Source: Bordetella parapertussis
Lineage (GTDB): Bacteria > Pseudomonadota > Gammaproteobacteria > Burkholderiales > Burkholderiaceae_C
Direction: 5' to 3'
DNA: 6,233 nt
Assembly (NCBI GenBank): GCA_945907335.1
Contig: CAMDSU010000110.1
Coordinates: 1-6,233 of the forward strand
The notes beneath the pieces were generated by a model, which ran no database searches, had not been told where the DNA came from, and saw nothing but the letters and a program-made list of their open reading frames with translations. Each line of letters opens with the position of its first letter. The first letter of the stretch is position 1. Position numbers and translations under genes: made by a program. Positions 1 to 6,233 of the stretch are shown one piece after another.

Positions 1-501
1 CACGGCTTCGAAATAAATCACCACATGCCAGCCCCAGGCTTTGATGCGGGATGCAATTTCCATCAACTCATCTTTGGGCGTGAAGTCCACCAAACGTTTG
101 ACGAAATTGAAGCGCACACCGCGCACACCTGCGTCGTGCATGCTTTGAATCTCTGCATCGCTGATGCTGCGCTTCACCGTAGCAACGCCGCGTGCACGTC
201 CTTCAGAACGCAACAACGCATCCACCATTGCACGGTTATCTGCACCATGACACGTGGCTTGAACGATCACGTTTTTATAGAAGCCCAACTGGTCACGCAA
301 AGCGAACAACTGCGCGGCTGATGCATCACACGGTGTGTATTTGCGCTCGGGCGCATAGGGGAAGGTATCGCCTGGGCCGAACACATGGCAGTGCGCGTCC
401 ACCGCACCGGCTGGCAACACAAAGCGAGGTTTGGCCGGGCCGTCGTACCAATCCAGCCAGCCAGTGGTTTTGGTGAAATCGCCGGAGGTAGTTTTATGCA
501 T
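1..501 (-). CDS. ligI: 2-pyrone-4,6-dicarboxylate hydrolase, 3'-truncated by window edge
   Basis: Hydrolyses the lactone 2-pyrone-4,6-dicarboxylate (PDC) to 4-oxalomesaconate in the cytoplasm, a middle step of protocatechuate 4,5-cleavage. It belongs to the amidohydrolase superfamily (TIM barrel). The first 167 residues are present. Family hallmarks are DAHCHVFGP at residues 35-43, with the metal/catalytic site histidines H37 and H39, then FALRDQLGF (66-74), VIVQATCHG (78-86), GVRGVRFNFVKRLVDFTPKD (about 125-144) and WHVVIYFEA near the cut. The family is usually about 290 residues, so roughly 120 are missing beyond base 1. The ATG at 501 is the only ATG between the ligK stop and the conserved domain. 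It lies 15 bases after that stop, in the same frame, with no clear Shine-Dalgarno sequence, so translation is probably coupled to ligK. Identity rests on strong recognition of the LigI sequence pattern. Confidence 0.95.
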   Translation of the reverse strand, partial: MHKTTSGDFTKTTGWLDWYDGPAKPRFVLPAGAVDAHCHVFGPGDTFPYAPERKYTPCDASAAQLFALRDQLGFYKNVIVQATCHGADNRAMVDALLRSEGRARGVATVKRSISDAEIQSMHDAGVRGVRFNFVKRLVDFTPKDELMEIASRIKAWGWHVVIYFEAV

Positions 502-516
502 AACTGGGTAACGACA

Positions 517-1203
517 TCAGTCGATGTACTTCAAACCGGCCTTCTCCAAGCCTTCGCGCATCTTGTACATGTCCAAGCCCAAGACACCGGATGCCAACTT
601 GGCGCGCTTTTCACCTTCAAGTGCTTCACGCGCTGCGGCTGCCTCTGCCACTTGCTGCGCGATAGATGCAGGCACGACCACCACACCATCGTCATCTGCA
701 ACGATGACATCGCCTGGATTGACCGCTGCACCTGCACACACCACCGGCACATTCACAGAGCCGACAGTGGCTTTGATGGTTCCTTTGGCACTGATGGCGC
801 GGCTCCACACGGGGAAACCCATTTGGGTGAGTTCAGACACATCGCGCACACCCGCATCAATCACCAAAGCACGCGCACCGCGCGCCATGAAAGACGTGGC
901 CAATAAATCGCCGAAATACCCATCGGTGCAAGGCGCAGTGATCGCCGCCACCACGATGTCGCCGGGTTGGATTTGCTCTGCCACCACGTGCATCATCCAG
1001 TTATCACCCGGATGCAGCAACACCGTCACAGCGGTTCCACTGACACGCGCACCTGCGTAAATGGGGCGCATGATGGTGTGCATCAGACCTAAGCGGCCCA
1101 TGGCTTCATGCACTGTTGCCACACCAAATTGGGCGAGTTTCTCGGCAGCCACTTGGTCTGCACGAACAATATGGCGCTTCACGGTTCCCAGTGGATAGTG
1201 CAT
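517..1203 (-). CDS. ligK: 4-carboxy-4-hydroxy-2-oxoadipate aldolase (RraA-like fold)
   Basis: Class II aldolase that splits 4-carboxy-4-hydroxy-2-oxoadipate into pyruvate and oxaloacetate, the last step of protocatechuate 4,5-cleavage (also shared with gallate degradation). Known relatives also cleave 4-hydroxy-4-methyl-2-oxoglutarate and decarboxylate oxaloacetate. It is 228 residues, matching the family. Visible signatures are TVHEAMGR (30-37), MRPIYAG (45-51), [10 protein letters not shown] (64-73), the [11 protein letters not shown] loop (95-105), IDAGVRDV (115-122) with the Arg-Asp pair R120-D121 of the divalent metal/substrate site, and a C-terminal [12 protein letters not shown] (206-217). 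A longer frame opens at 1260, but the start at 1203 is preferred. It gives the family N terminus (MHYPLG...), lies one base after the ligJ stop, and has AAAGG eight bases upstream (1212-1216). The stop is TGA at 517-519. Confidence 0.96.
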   Translation of the reverse strand: MHYPLGTVKRHIVRADQVAAEKLAQFGVATVHEAMGRLGLMHTIMRPIYAGARVSGTAVTVLLHPGDNWMMHVVAEQIQPGDIVVAAITAPCTDGYFGDLLATSFMARGARALVIDAGVRDVSELTQMGFPVWSRAISAKGTIKATVGSVNVPVVCAGAAVNPGDVIVADDDGVVVVPASIAQQVAEAAAAREALEGEKRAKLASGVLGLDMYKMREGLEKAGLKYID

Positions 1204-1204
1204 G

Positions 1205-2239
1205 TCACAAACCTTTCTGCTTGAGCTGGGTATCCAGTCGGGGGAATACCCTGCGTGCATTGCCTTCGTAAATCAATTCGCGGTCGTAGCCGTCCAAGAT
1301 CAAACTGTTTTCAATGTAGCGTTTGGTGTCGTCGTAATAGTGGCCGGTTTGCGGGTCAATGCCGCGCACCGCACCAATCATCTCGGACGCGAACAACACG
1401 TTTTTCACCGGTATGACGGTATTGAGCAAATCAATACCCGGCTGGTGGTAGACACAGGTATCGAAATAAATATTGTTGAGCAAATGCTCTTCTAACAATG
1501 GTTTTTTCAACTCTTGCGCCAAGCCGCGAAACCTGCCCCAGTGGTAGGGCACCGCGCCGCCGCCGTGCGGAATCAAAAACTTCAGCGTCGGAAAATCTTT
1601 GAACAACTCGCTGGTCAGGCATTGCATGAAAGCCGTGGTGTCCGCATTCAAATAATGCGCGCCGGTGGTGTGGAAACACGCATTGCAACTGGTGGACACA
1701 TGAATCATGGCGGGCAAGTCGTACTCGACCATTTTTTCAAAAATCGGGTACCAGTGTTTGTCGCTCAAGGGCGGGCTGGTCCAGTGGCCACCGGATGGAT
1801 CAGGGTTCAAATTGATGCCCACCACACCATATTCTTTGACGCATTTTTCCAGTTCGGGAATGCAGGTAGCAGGGTCTACGCCCGGTGACTGAGGCAACAT
1901 GGCCACGGGCACAAAGTGATCGGGGAACAAAGTGGACACGCGAAAGCAGAGTTCGTTGCATATGGCAGCCCAGGTGGATGACACCGCAAAGTCACCAATG
2001 TGGTGTGCCATGAAAGAGGCACGCGGCGAGAACAAAGTGATGTCGCTGCCTCGTTCTTTCATCAATCGCAACTGATTACTTTCTATGCTTTCTCGCAATT
2101 CATCGTCGCTGATCTGCAGCTCATCTGCGCGTGGCATGCTTGTTGGATCTTTGATGCCAGCGATTTGACGATTCCGCCATGCTTCAAGTGCCTTTGGCGC
2201 AGTTGTGTAGTGGCCATGACAATCAATAACTAAACCCAT
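1205..2239 (-). CDS. ligJ: 4-oxalomesaconate hydratase (amidohydrolase superfamily)
   Basis: Adds water to 4-oxalomesaconate (in current biochemistry, to the LigU-isomerised form) to give 4-carboxy-4-hydroxy-2-oxoadipate, the substrate of LigK. Cytoplasmic zinc enzyme of the amidohydrolase superfamily, unrelated to the PIG-L-type GalB hydratase. It has 344 residues, the normal length. The N terminus carries the metal-binding HxH pair (IDCHGH, H8 and H10). Later metal or active-site candidates are H180 ([19 protein letters not shown], from 178), H225 ([16 protein letters not shown], from 221) and E286 ([11 protein letters not shown], from 283); their spacing fits the HxH, His, His, Glu layout of characterised LigJ. 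The ATG at 2239 has a strong TAGGAG seven bases upstream. Its TGA lies one base before the ligK start. It begins 31 bases after the pilD-like gene, behind a possible promoter of its own. Confidence 0.95.
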   Translation of the reverse strand: MGLVIDCHGHYTTAPKALEAWRNRQIAGIKDPTSMPRADELQISDDELRESIESNQLRLMKERGSDITLFSPRASFMAHHIGDFAVSSTWAAICNELCFRVSTLFPDHFVPVAMLPQSPGVDPATCIPELEKCVKEYGVVGINLNPDPSGGHWTSPPLSDKHWYPIFEKMVEYDLPAMIHVSTSCNACFHTTGAHYLNADTTAFMQCLTSELFKDFPTLKFLIPHGGGAVPYHWGRFRGLAQELKKPLLEEHLLNNIYFDTCVYHQPGIDLLNTVIPVKNVLFASEMIGAVRGIDPQTGHYYDDTKRYIENSLILDGYDRELIYEGNARRVFPRLDTQLKQKGL

Positions 2240-2246
2240 CTCTTAA

Positions 2247-2252
2247 CTCCTA
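2247..2252 (-). promoter_or_regulatory. Strong Shine-Dalgarno of ligJ
   Basis: TAGGAG read on the minus strand, seven bases before the ligJ ATG. It is the best ribosome binding site in the window and contrasts with the coupled, weak-site starts of dctQ, pilD and ligI. Independent initiation here suits ligJ being the first gene of a separately translated lig block. Confidence 0.75.
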
Positions 2253-2269
2253 AAACATCGCTTAGCCGG

Positions 2270-2297
2270 GCTATATGCCCACTACATTCAATGGCAA
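2270..2297 (-). promoter_or_regulatory. Candidate internal sigma70-like promoter upstream of ligJ
   Basis: On the minus strand, TTGCCA (2292-2297, five of six matches to TTGACA) is followed by a 16-base spacer and TATAGC (2270-2275, four of six matches to TATAAT). Transcription would begin near 2263, leaving about 23 bases to the ligJ start. The elements lie in the last codons of the prepilin peptidase gene, whose TAG stop falls inside the -10. If active, it would express ligJKI without the transporter genes. This is pattern matching only; such matches arise by chance. Confidence 0.35.
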
Positions 2298-3113
2298 AAA
2301 TACTTTGAACACACCTGCGCCAAGCACCAGGTGCGGGCCAAAAGGCAAGGGTTCACCGGCTTTCATACGCCCTTTGAGTCGCTTATAAAGAGCGAAAACA
2401 ACGCCGCTGACCGAGGCCAGTAGCACCAGTGCAGGCAGCGCGGTCCAACCCAACCAAGCCCCGAGTGCCGCCAGCAATTTGAAGTCGCCTTCGCCCATGC
2501 CTTGCTTGCCGGTGAACCAGCCAAATACCATTTGCACAGACCACAGCAACCCGTAGCCCAAAGCTGCGCCCCACACACTTTGTTCCAGCGACAACTGTAT
2601 CCATCCCAGCGATGCACACAATATGCCTGCCCACATCAAGGGCAGAGTCAGGCTATCGGGCAACAGCATGGTGTCTGCATCTATCAGCGCCAACGCGATC
2701 AAAAGAGTGGCAAACACCGCCCACGCCAGAGCAGTGACAGACATACCCGTGTACCAGGCACTCGCCGCCCATACCAAAGCCACCGCAGTTTCCACCAAGG
2801 GGTAACGCCAGGACACTTTGGTTTTGCAATGGGCACAGCTTCCTTTGAGCCACAAAAAACTCAGCACCGGCACCAAATCACGCACACGCAAAGGCGTGTG
2901 ACACGTGGTGCAGTGCGAACGTGGCGTCGCCAAGTTAAAGACCGGCAGTTCAATGTCTGGCTGCTGATTGGCCAACGCAAATTCACGTTGCCATTGGTGT
3001 TGCATCATTTGGGGCAAACGCCAGACCAGAACGTTGATAAAACTGCCAATTTGCAATCCCACCAATCCCGCAACAAGCGGCCACGCCCAAGGCAAGTTGT
3101 CAAAAATGTCCAT
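2271..3113 (-). CDS. pilD: Type IV prepilin peptidase / N-methyltransferase (PilD-like, A24 family)
   Basis: Inner-membrane aspartic protease that removes the short leader of type IV prepilins or type II secretion pseudopilins and methylates the new N terminus. It has 280 residues, the full family length. The N-terminal domain carries two CxxC pairs (C68/C71 and C93/C96) around the conserved LVPVLSFLWLKG; G91 matches the glycine needed for methylation in Pseudomonas PilD. Catalytic aspartates are D145 in LIDADTMLLPD (143-153) and D210 in the GxGD motif GMGEGDFKLL (205-214). About eight hydrophobic segments follow the family pattern. The frame is open upstream to 3185, but ATG at 3113 gives the family N terminus, including GSFINVLVWRLP (23-34), and overlaps the dctM stop as TGATG. 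No pilB, pilC or coaE, the usual neighbours in betaproteobacteria, is in view. It looks intact; its place in a catabolic operon is odd. Confidence 0.93.
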   Translation of the reverse strand: MDIFDNLPWAWPLVAGLVGLQIGSFINVLVWRLPQMMQHQWQREFALANQQPDIELPVFNLATPRSHCTTCHTPLRVRDLVPVLSFLWLKGSCAHCKTKVSWRYPLVETAVALVWAASAWYTGMSVTALAWAVFATLLIALALIDADTMLLPDSLTLPLMWAGILCASLGWIQLSLEQSVWGAALGYGLLWSVQMVFGWFTGKQGMGEGDFKLLAALGAWLGWTALPALVLLASVSGVVFALYKRLKGRMKAGEPLPFGPHLVLGAGVFKVFLPLNVVGI

Positions 3114-4435
3114 CACATCATTCTCACCAACCACAAGCACATACCGGGAAAGAACAACAGCAACAACAAACGCAGCACATCCCACGCCAGAAAAGGAAAC
3201 ACACCTTTGTATGTTTCAGACATGGGAACTTCACGCGCCAAGTTATTCACCACATACACATTCAGTCCCACAGGCGGCGCAATCAAGCCGATGCCCACCG
3301 TCATCAACACCAAAATGCCAAACCAAATGGCTTTGAGTTCAGTGGGCAAGCCCCATAAATCCAGTTGCATGATGGCCGGAAAAATAACGGGAATGGTCAG
3401 CAACAACATAGACAACTCGTCCATGACGCAACCCAGCACCACGTACAACACCAACACGGCCATCACCACCACAATAGGGGCCACAGGCAAATGGCTCACC
3501 CAGTCGGCCACCATCGACGGCATGGCAGACAAAGCCAGTGCAGCATTCATCATGTCTGCGCCTAAAAAAATCATGAACACCATGGCGCTGGTTTCTGCCG
3601 TGCTGAGCAGGGCTTGTCGCATGCCTGCCCCTTTGAGTTCACCTCGCGCCAAGCCAATAGCAAATGTCAGCAATGCGCCAATGGCCGCTCCTTCCGTCGG
3701 AGAAAATATTCCGCCGTATATGCCACCAAACACCACCACAAAAATCATGAGGATCGGCCAGATTTTCCACAGCGCTTCCCTGCGCTGAGAAGCCGTCGAT
3801 TTTTCGCTGAGCGGGGCCATGTCCGGACGGAATCTGCAATACAAAGAAATAACCAACATGTACCCCAGCGCAGCCAAGATGCCTGGAACAATGGCCGCCG
3901 CAAACAGCTTGGCAATGTTTTGCTCGGTCAATATGGCATACACCACCAAGGGCACTGAAGGCGGTATCAAAATACCCAAGGTGCCACCAGTGGCCAAGGT
4001 GGCGGTAGACAAGCGCCCCATGTAACCATGGGCTTTCATCTCAGGATAAGCCACCTGTGTGATCGTTGCCGATGTCGCCACAGAAGAACCGCACACCGCA
4101 CCAAAAGCCGCCGCGCTCAAGATGGCAGCCATGGCCAAACCACCCCGCACATGACCCATTAATGCCGATGCTGCGCGAAACAAGTCACGGCTTAAACCAC
4201 CTTGTGTGGCGAAATTTCCCATCAATAAAAACAAGGGAATGACACTCAATTCGTAAACCGTCAAACGCGCGACTGCACTGCCTTTGAGCAAATTGAACAA
4301 GGCCATTTCGTTGTTGATCGCCCAATAACCCAAGGCGCCGGGTATGAACATGGCCGCAGCAATCGGCACGCGCACAGCCATCATCAAGAGCATCAGGGCA
4401 AACATGCCCAAACCAATGGCGGTGGGCGACGTCAT
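3113..4435 (-). CDS. dctM: TRAP transporter large membrane subunit (DctM family)
   Basis: Ion-coupled translocation subunit of a tripartite ATP-independent periplasmic transporter, working with the binding protein and small subunit encoded just upstream. It has 440 residues and is hydrophobic throughout, with about 11-12 predicted membrane segments. Family signatures are FGAVCGSSVATSATI (111-125), GGTLGILIPPSVPLVVY (150-166), FSPTEGAAIGA (244-254), MDELSMLLLTIPVIFPA (338-354) and APPVGLNVYVVNNLA (386-400). The frame is open upstream to 4555, but that stretch overlaps dctQ; ATG at 4435 gives the normal N terminus, overlaps the dctQ stop as ATGA, and has GAGG seven bases upstream (4443-4446). 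Its TGA shares one base with the following prepilin peptidase start. The gene symbol is the generic family name and does not imply a C4-dicarboxylate substrate. Confidence 0.95.
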   Translation of the reverse strand: MTSPTAIGLGMFALMLLMMAVRVPIAAAMFIPGALGYWAINNEMALFNLLKGSAVARLTVYELSVIPLFLLMGNFATQGGLSRDLFRAASALMGHVRGGLAMAAILSAAAFGAVCGSSVATSATITQVAYPEMKAHGYMGRLSTATLATGGTLGILIPPSVPLVVYAILTEQNIAKLFAAAIVPGILAALGYMLVISLYCRFRPDMAPLSEKSTASQRREALWKIWPILMIFVVVFGGIYGGIFSPTEGAAIGALLTFAIGLARGELKGAGMRQALLSTAETSAMVFMIFLGADMMNAALALSAMPSMVADWVSHLPVAPIVVVMAVLVLYVVLGCVMDELSMLLLTIPVIFPAIMQLDLWGLPTELKAIWFGILVLMTVGIGLIAPPVGLNVYVVNNLAREVPMSETYKGVFPFLAWDVLRLLLLLFFPGMCLWLVRMM

Positions 4436-4935
4436 GCTGAAACCTCGCCTTGAAAATCTGCCAAGGATCGACCCTGGGCCAATTGCCAAGCCTGCACCAT
4501 AGCCACCAAAGCCGCCAATGCCAAGCCCGGGGCCAGGCATGCATACGCCCACCACATGGGCAAACCCAAAATCATGGTGGCTTCAAAAGATTCGTAAGCG
4601 ACAGCCGCACCGGCCGCAGACCGCCAAGACAGCACTGCATACATCAGCGCCAACAACACACTGCCTAATGCATCGAGTCTGGAGATGGATTTTTGGGAAG
4701 CACTTTGCGTGAAGAAATCCACAAAAATATTCGCGCCGCGCCATTGGCACCAAGGAAGGCACAACGAGAGGCTGAGCGCAATACCCATTTGAACCATTTC
4801 AACGTCGCCTTGCAGCGGGGACTGAAACATGGCGCGACCAATCACACTCCAAGTGGTCATGCCACCGATCAACAAAGCAAATGCAGCGCCTGCCATGGCG
4901 CACCAAGCGCTTAGACGAAACAATAAACGGCTCAC
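4432..4935 (-). CDS. dctQ: TRAP transporter small membrane subunit (DctQ family)
   Basis: Small integral membrane partner of DctM, needed for TRAP transport. It has 167 residues with four likely transmembrane helices at about 11-33, 46-64, 87-108 and 125-150. Family-typical features are GDVEMVQMGIALSLSL (43-58), with the acidic residue before helix 2, and RGANIFVDFF (66-75) after it. The predicted start is GTG at 4935, which overlaps the dctP stop as GTGA. There is no obvious Shine-Dalgarno sequence, so translation is probably coupled to dctP. The next in-frame ATG (residue 14) would remove the start of helix 1 and is less likely. It ends in an ATGA overlap with dctM. The family diverges quickly, so the call rests on topology plus position between dctP and dctM. 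Confidence 0.92.
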   Translation of the reverse strand: MSRLLFRLSAWCAMAGAAFALLIGGMTTWSVIGRAMFQSPLQGDVEMVQMGIALSLSLCLPWCQWRGANIFVDFFTQSASQKSISRLDALGSVLLALMYAVLSWRSAAGAAVAYESFEATMILGLPMWWAYACLAPGLALAALVAMVQAWQLAQGRSLADFQGEVSA

Positions 4936-5963
4936 TTTTTGTATTTGGCCAACAAGTCAGTGGCGTCCTGTAGCAATTGACGACCATTCAATCCGCGCCG
5001 CCCCACTTCGTCAAACCATTCATCGCGCAATGGTGCGGCGGCTTTCATCCACTGGTCTGTCTCGGCTGCAGACAGCACCAGAATGGTGTTGCCGCGTGTT
5101 TGCGCCGACTTGCGGCCCGCCGCTTGGCTCTCGTCCCATATCTTGCCGATTTGCTTGGACAAAGCAGCACCACTGTTGCGGTCGATCACGGCTTTTGCGT
5201 CTGCAGGCAAGCTGTCATAGCGCGATTGGTTCATGGCAAGAATGAACACGGCCGAGTACATGGCGGGTTTGGACGGATGTGTTTCGGTATGAAACTTGGT
5301 CATCTCTTGTAACTTGAAACCGGGGATGACTTCCCATGGCAGTAAGAACCCATCGATGGTTCCCTTGGACAACGCGTCTGCCACGGCAGGAACCGGCATG
5401 CCTACCGGTGTTGCACCCAGCTTGGCTAACAACTTGTTGGTCAAACGGGTCGGGGCCCGCATCTTGAGACCTTTGAAATCATCCAGCGTTTTGATTTGTT
5501 TGGAGGCTGTGTGGGCATAGCCTTCGTCATGCACCCAGACAGCCAAGATTTTGGTGCCCGGAAATTCTTTTTGTGCATTTTTTTGCAAATAGTCCCAAGC
5601 CGCTGATGCGGCCACTTCCGCGGAGTTGGTCAAAAAAGGCAGCTCAAATACTTCCATTGCAGGAAATCGCCCTGCGGTGTAACCAGGCAGAGTGACGACC
5701 AAATCATCCACCCCATCACGCACTCTGTCGACCAATTGCGCGGGTGTGCCACCACCAGACATGGCGGGCAGCAACTGGCACTTCACATGGTTTTTGGATT
5801 CGGCGGCAATCTTCTCGCACCAAGGGCCAATCACCCGCGTCGGCGCCATCGCAGTAGAGGGCCAAATATGGTGAAACTTCAACACCACTTCCTCGGCGGC
5901 GGCCATCCATGAAACCGACACACATCCAACAAACAACACATACAAACGCAAGTGATTCAGCAT
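4932..5963 (-). CDS. dctP: TRAP transporter periplasmic substrate-binding protein (DctP family)
   Basis: Periplasmic receptor that captures an organic acid and delivers it to DctQM. It has 343 residues. A Sec signal peptide is visible: short basic N region, hydrophobic core at about 8-20, AAA-type cleavage near A23/E24. The mature part has the DctP layout: FHHIWP (30-35), GGGTPAQLVDRVRDG (70-84), FELPFL (106-111), LDDFKGLKMRAP (160-171) with the Arg (R169) that in this family usually binds a substrate carboxylate, LGATPVGMPVPAVADALSKG (182-201) and TIDGFLLPWE (202-211). In-frame TAA lies six bases upstream of ATG 5963, so this is the first possible Met; its ribosome site is weak. The substrate cannot be read from sequence. 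The lig genes downstream suggest an aromatic acid or a polycarboxylate such as protocatechuate or PDC, as with coumarate-binding TarP of Rhodopseudomonas, but this is inference. Confidence 0.94.
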   Translation of the reverse strand: MLNHLRLYVLFVGCVSVSWMAAAEEVVLKFHHIWPSTAMAPTRVIGPWCEKIAAESKNHVKCQLLPAMSGGGTPAQLVDRVRDGVDDLVVTLPGYTAGRFPAMEVFELPFLTNSAEVAASAAWDYLQKNAQKEFPGTKILAVWVHDEGYAHTASKQIKTLDDFKGLKMRAPTRLTNKLLAKLGATPVGMPVPAVADALSKGTIDGFLLPWEVIPGFKLQEMTKFHTETHPSKPAMYSAVFILAMNQSRYDSLPADAKAVIDRNSGAALSKQIGKIWDESQAAGRKSAQTRGNTILVLSAAETDQWMKAAAPLRDEWFDEVGRRGLNGRQLLQDATDLLAKYKK

Positions 5964-5996
5964 GGCTTACTCATTCATGTAGGGAAGAAAATTCAG

Positions 5997-6069
5997 ACCA
6001 CTCTTGGGCCTTGGCAACACAGACTATACCGGCTAGACACTGACGCGAAACTGATCCTGACAGAGTGGT
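5997..6069. repeat. 8-bp inverted repeat flanking the putative dctP promoter
   Basis: ACCACTCT at 5997-6004 is the exact reverse complement of AGAGTGGT at 6062-6069. The arms are separated by 57 bases, so centres are 65 bp apart, about six helical turns, and they bracket the -10 hexamer at 6023-6028. The arms could be paired operator half-sites for the adjacent GntR-type regulator with looping, or a coincidence: an 8-bp pair at this range is not rare by chance in a region this size. Confidence 0.4.
6023..6050 (-). promoter_or_regulatory. Putative promoter of the dctPQM(-pilD-lig) operon
   Basis: TATAGT on the minus strand (6023-6028) matches five of six bases of the sigma70 -10 hexamer. At 16-base spacing the -35 position is TTTCGC (6045-6050), a poor match, which would suit a promoter dependent on an activator or otherwise regulated. 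The start of transcription would be near 6016, giving a leader of about 53 bases before dctP. It is the best candidate in the 138-base gap between the regulator gene and dctP; no strong terminator hairpin for the regulator gene is visible there, so read-through from upstream is also possible. Confidence 0.4.
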
Positions 6070-6076
6070 GCAGCCA
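6066..6076. promoter_or_regulatory. Possible GntR/FadR-type operator (TGG-N5-CCA)
   Basis: TGGTGCAGCCA has inverted TGG/CCA ends and resembles the 11-base FadR core TGGTCNGACCA, lacking the A of ACCA and the inner C/G symmetry. It overlaps the right arm of the 8-bp inverted repeat and lies about 40 bases upstream of the putative -10, next to a gene for an FCD-type regulator. It is a short, imperfect match and only a candidate. Confidence 0.25.
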
Positions 6077-6101
6077 AATGTTGCGACATAGCCCAAGCGT
6101 T

Positions 6102-6233
6102 TCATCGGAGGGTAGGCCTGATCAAGTTCACCCCGGGTAATGGCTTGGGTTGGGTACTGCGCATGGCGTCGCTCAAGTTGCGTTGCGCCAAGCGTGAATG
6201 TTCGCGCATGATGGCCTCGGCCCGTGCCCCTTC
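6102..6233 (-). CDS. GntR-family (FCD domain) transcriptional regulator, C-terminal fragment
   Basis: Only the last 43 codons, ending with TGA at 6102-6104, are in the window; the N-terminal winged-helix part lies beyond the right edge. The residues GARAEAIMREHSRLAQRNL are typical of the final helix of the FCD ligand-binding domain of FadR-subfamily GntR regulators, followed by a variable proline-rich tail (about residues 28-43). FCD regulators usually bind small carboxylic acids and control the adjacent catabolic or transport operon. It reads in the same direction as dctP, 138 bases upstream, so it probably controls that operon, and could also be cotranscribed with it. Characterised PDC-pathway operons in Sphingobium and Comamonas use LysR-type regulators, so this would be a different control scheme. 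The call rests on a short segment. Confidence 0.7.
   Translation of the reverse strand, partial: EGARAEAIMREHSRLAQRNLSDAMRSTQPKPLPGVNLIRPTLR

Noticed and set aside
524..1060. Plus-strand frame of 178 codons antisense to ligK
   Set aside because: Low-complexity Ala/Thr/Ser/Pro product mirroring the ligK codons; ligK itself is complete and conserved on the minus strand.
1204..1260. Longer ligK start at 1260 adding 19 residues
   Set aside because: The extension lies within the ligJ coding end and does not resemble the family N terminus; the start at 1203 has a Shine-Dalgarno site and the usual 228-residue length.
2253..2285. Possible terminator between pilD and ligJ
   Set aside because: The only pairings are short (GGGC/GCCC around ATATA, AGCC/GGCT with a one-base loop), and the following T run is only four bases; too weak for an intrinsic terminator.
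2502..3788. Open reading frame of 428 codons on the plus strand, antisense to pilD and dctM
   Set aside because: It spans the junction of two well-recognised genes on the other strand. Its translation is rich in His, Gln, Pro, Thr and Ser with no recognisable domain, as expected for an antisense shadow of membrane-protein genes.
5916..5931. Possible lipobox (FVGC, Cys14) in the DctP leader
   Set aside because: The -3 residue is Phe rather than Leu/Val/Ile, the hydrophobic core before Cys14 would be very short, and an AAA signal peptidase I site follows at residues 21-23.
5952..6140. Plus-strand frame of 62 codons across the dctP upstream region
   Set aside because: It overlaps the dctP start and the regulator 3' end on the opposite strand, has no visible ribosome site, and its product resembles nothing I recognise.

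Overview
The window reads as chromosomal DNA of a betaproteobacterium, probably order Burkholderiales and plausibly Comamonadaceae. The protein sequences resemble that group, G+C looks mid-50s percent by eye, and genes are packed with 1-4 base overlaps. No sequence search was possible, so the taxonomy is an inference. All eight genes lie on the minus strand, so transcription runs from the right edge to the left edge.

In reading order: the last 43 codons of a GntR/FadR-type (FCD) regulator (6233-6102); a 138-base intergenic region with a good -10 hexamer, a spaced inverted repeat and a possible TGG-N5-CCA operator; a complete tripartite TRAP transporter (binding protein dctP, small membrane subunit dctQ, large membrane subunit dctM) with stop/start overlaps; a full-length type IV prepilin peptidase (pilD-like) whose start overlaps the dctM stop by one base; a 31-base gap; then ligJ, ligK and the first 167 codons of ligI, running off the left edge.

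The lig genes encode the last steps of the protocatechuate 4,5-cleavage (PDC) pathway. LigI opens 2-pyrone-4,6-dicarboxylate to 4-oxalomesaconate, LigJ hydrates it to 4-carboxy-4-hydroxy-2-oxoadipate, and LigK splits that into pyruvate and oxaloacetate. The ring-cleavage dioxygenase (ligAB), the semialdehyde dehydrogenase (ligC) and the oxalomesaconate isomerase (ligU) are not in view. The simplest reading is a catabolic operon in which the TRAP system imports an aromatic or polycarboxylic acid feeding this pathway, under the GntR-type regulator.

The least expected element is the prepilin peptidase between transporter and catabolic genes. A plausible sigma70-like promoter in its 3' end could drive ligJKI separately. 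I see no RNA genes, mobile elements, CRISPR arrays or convincing terminators.
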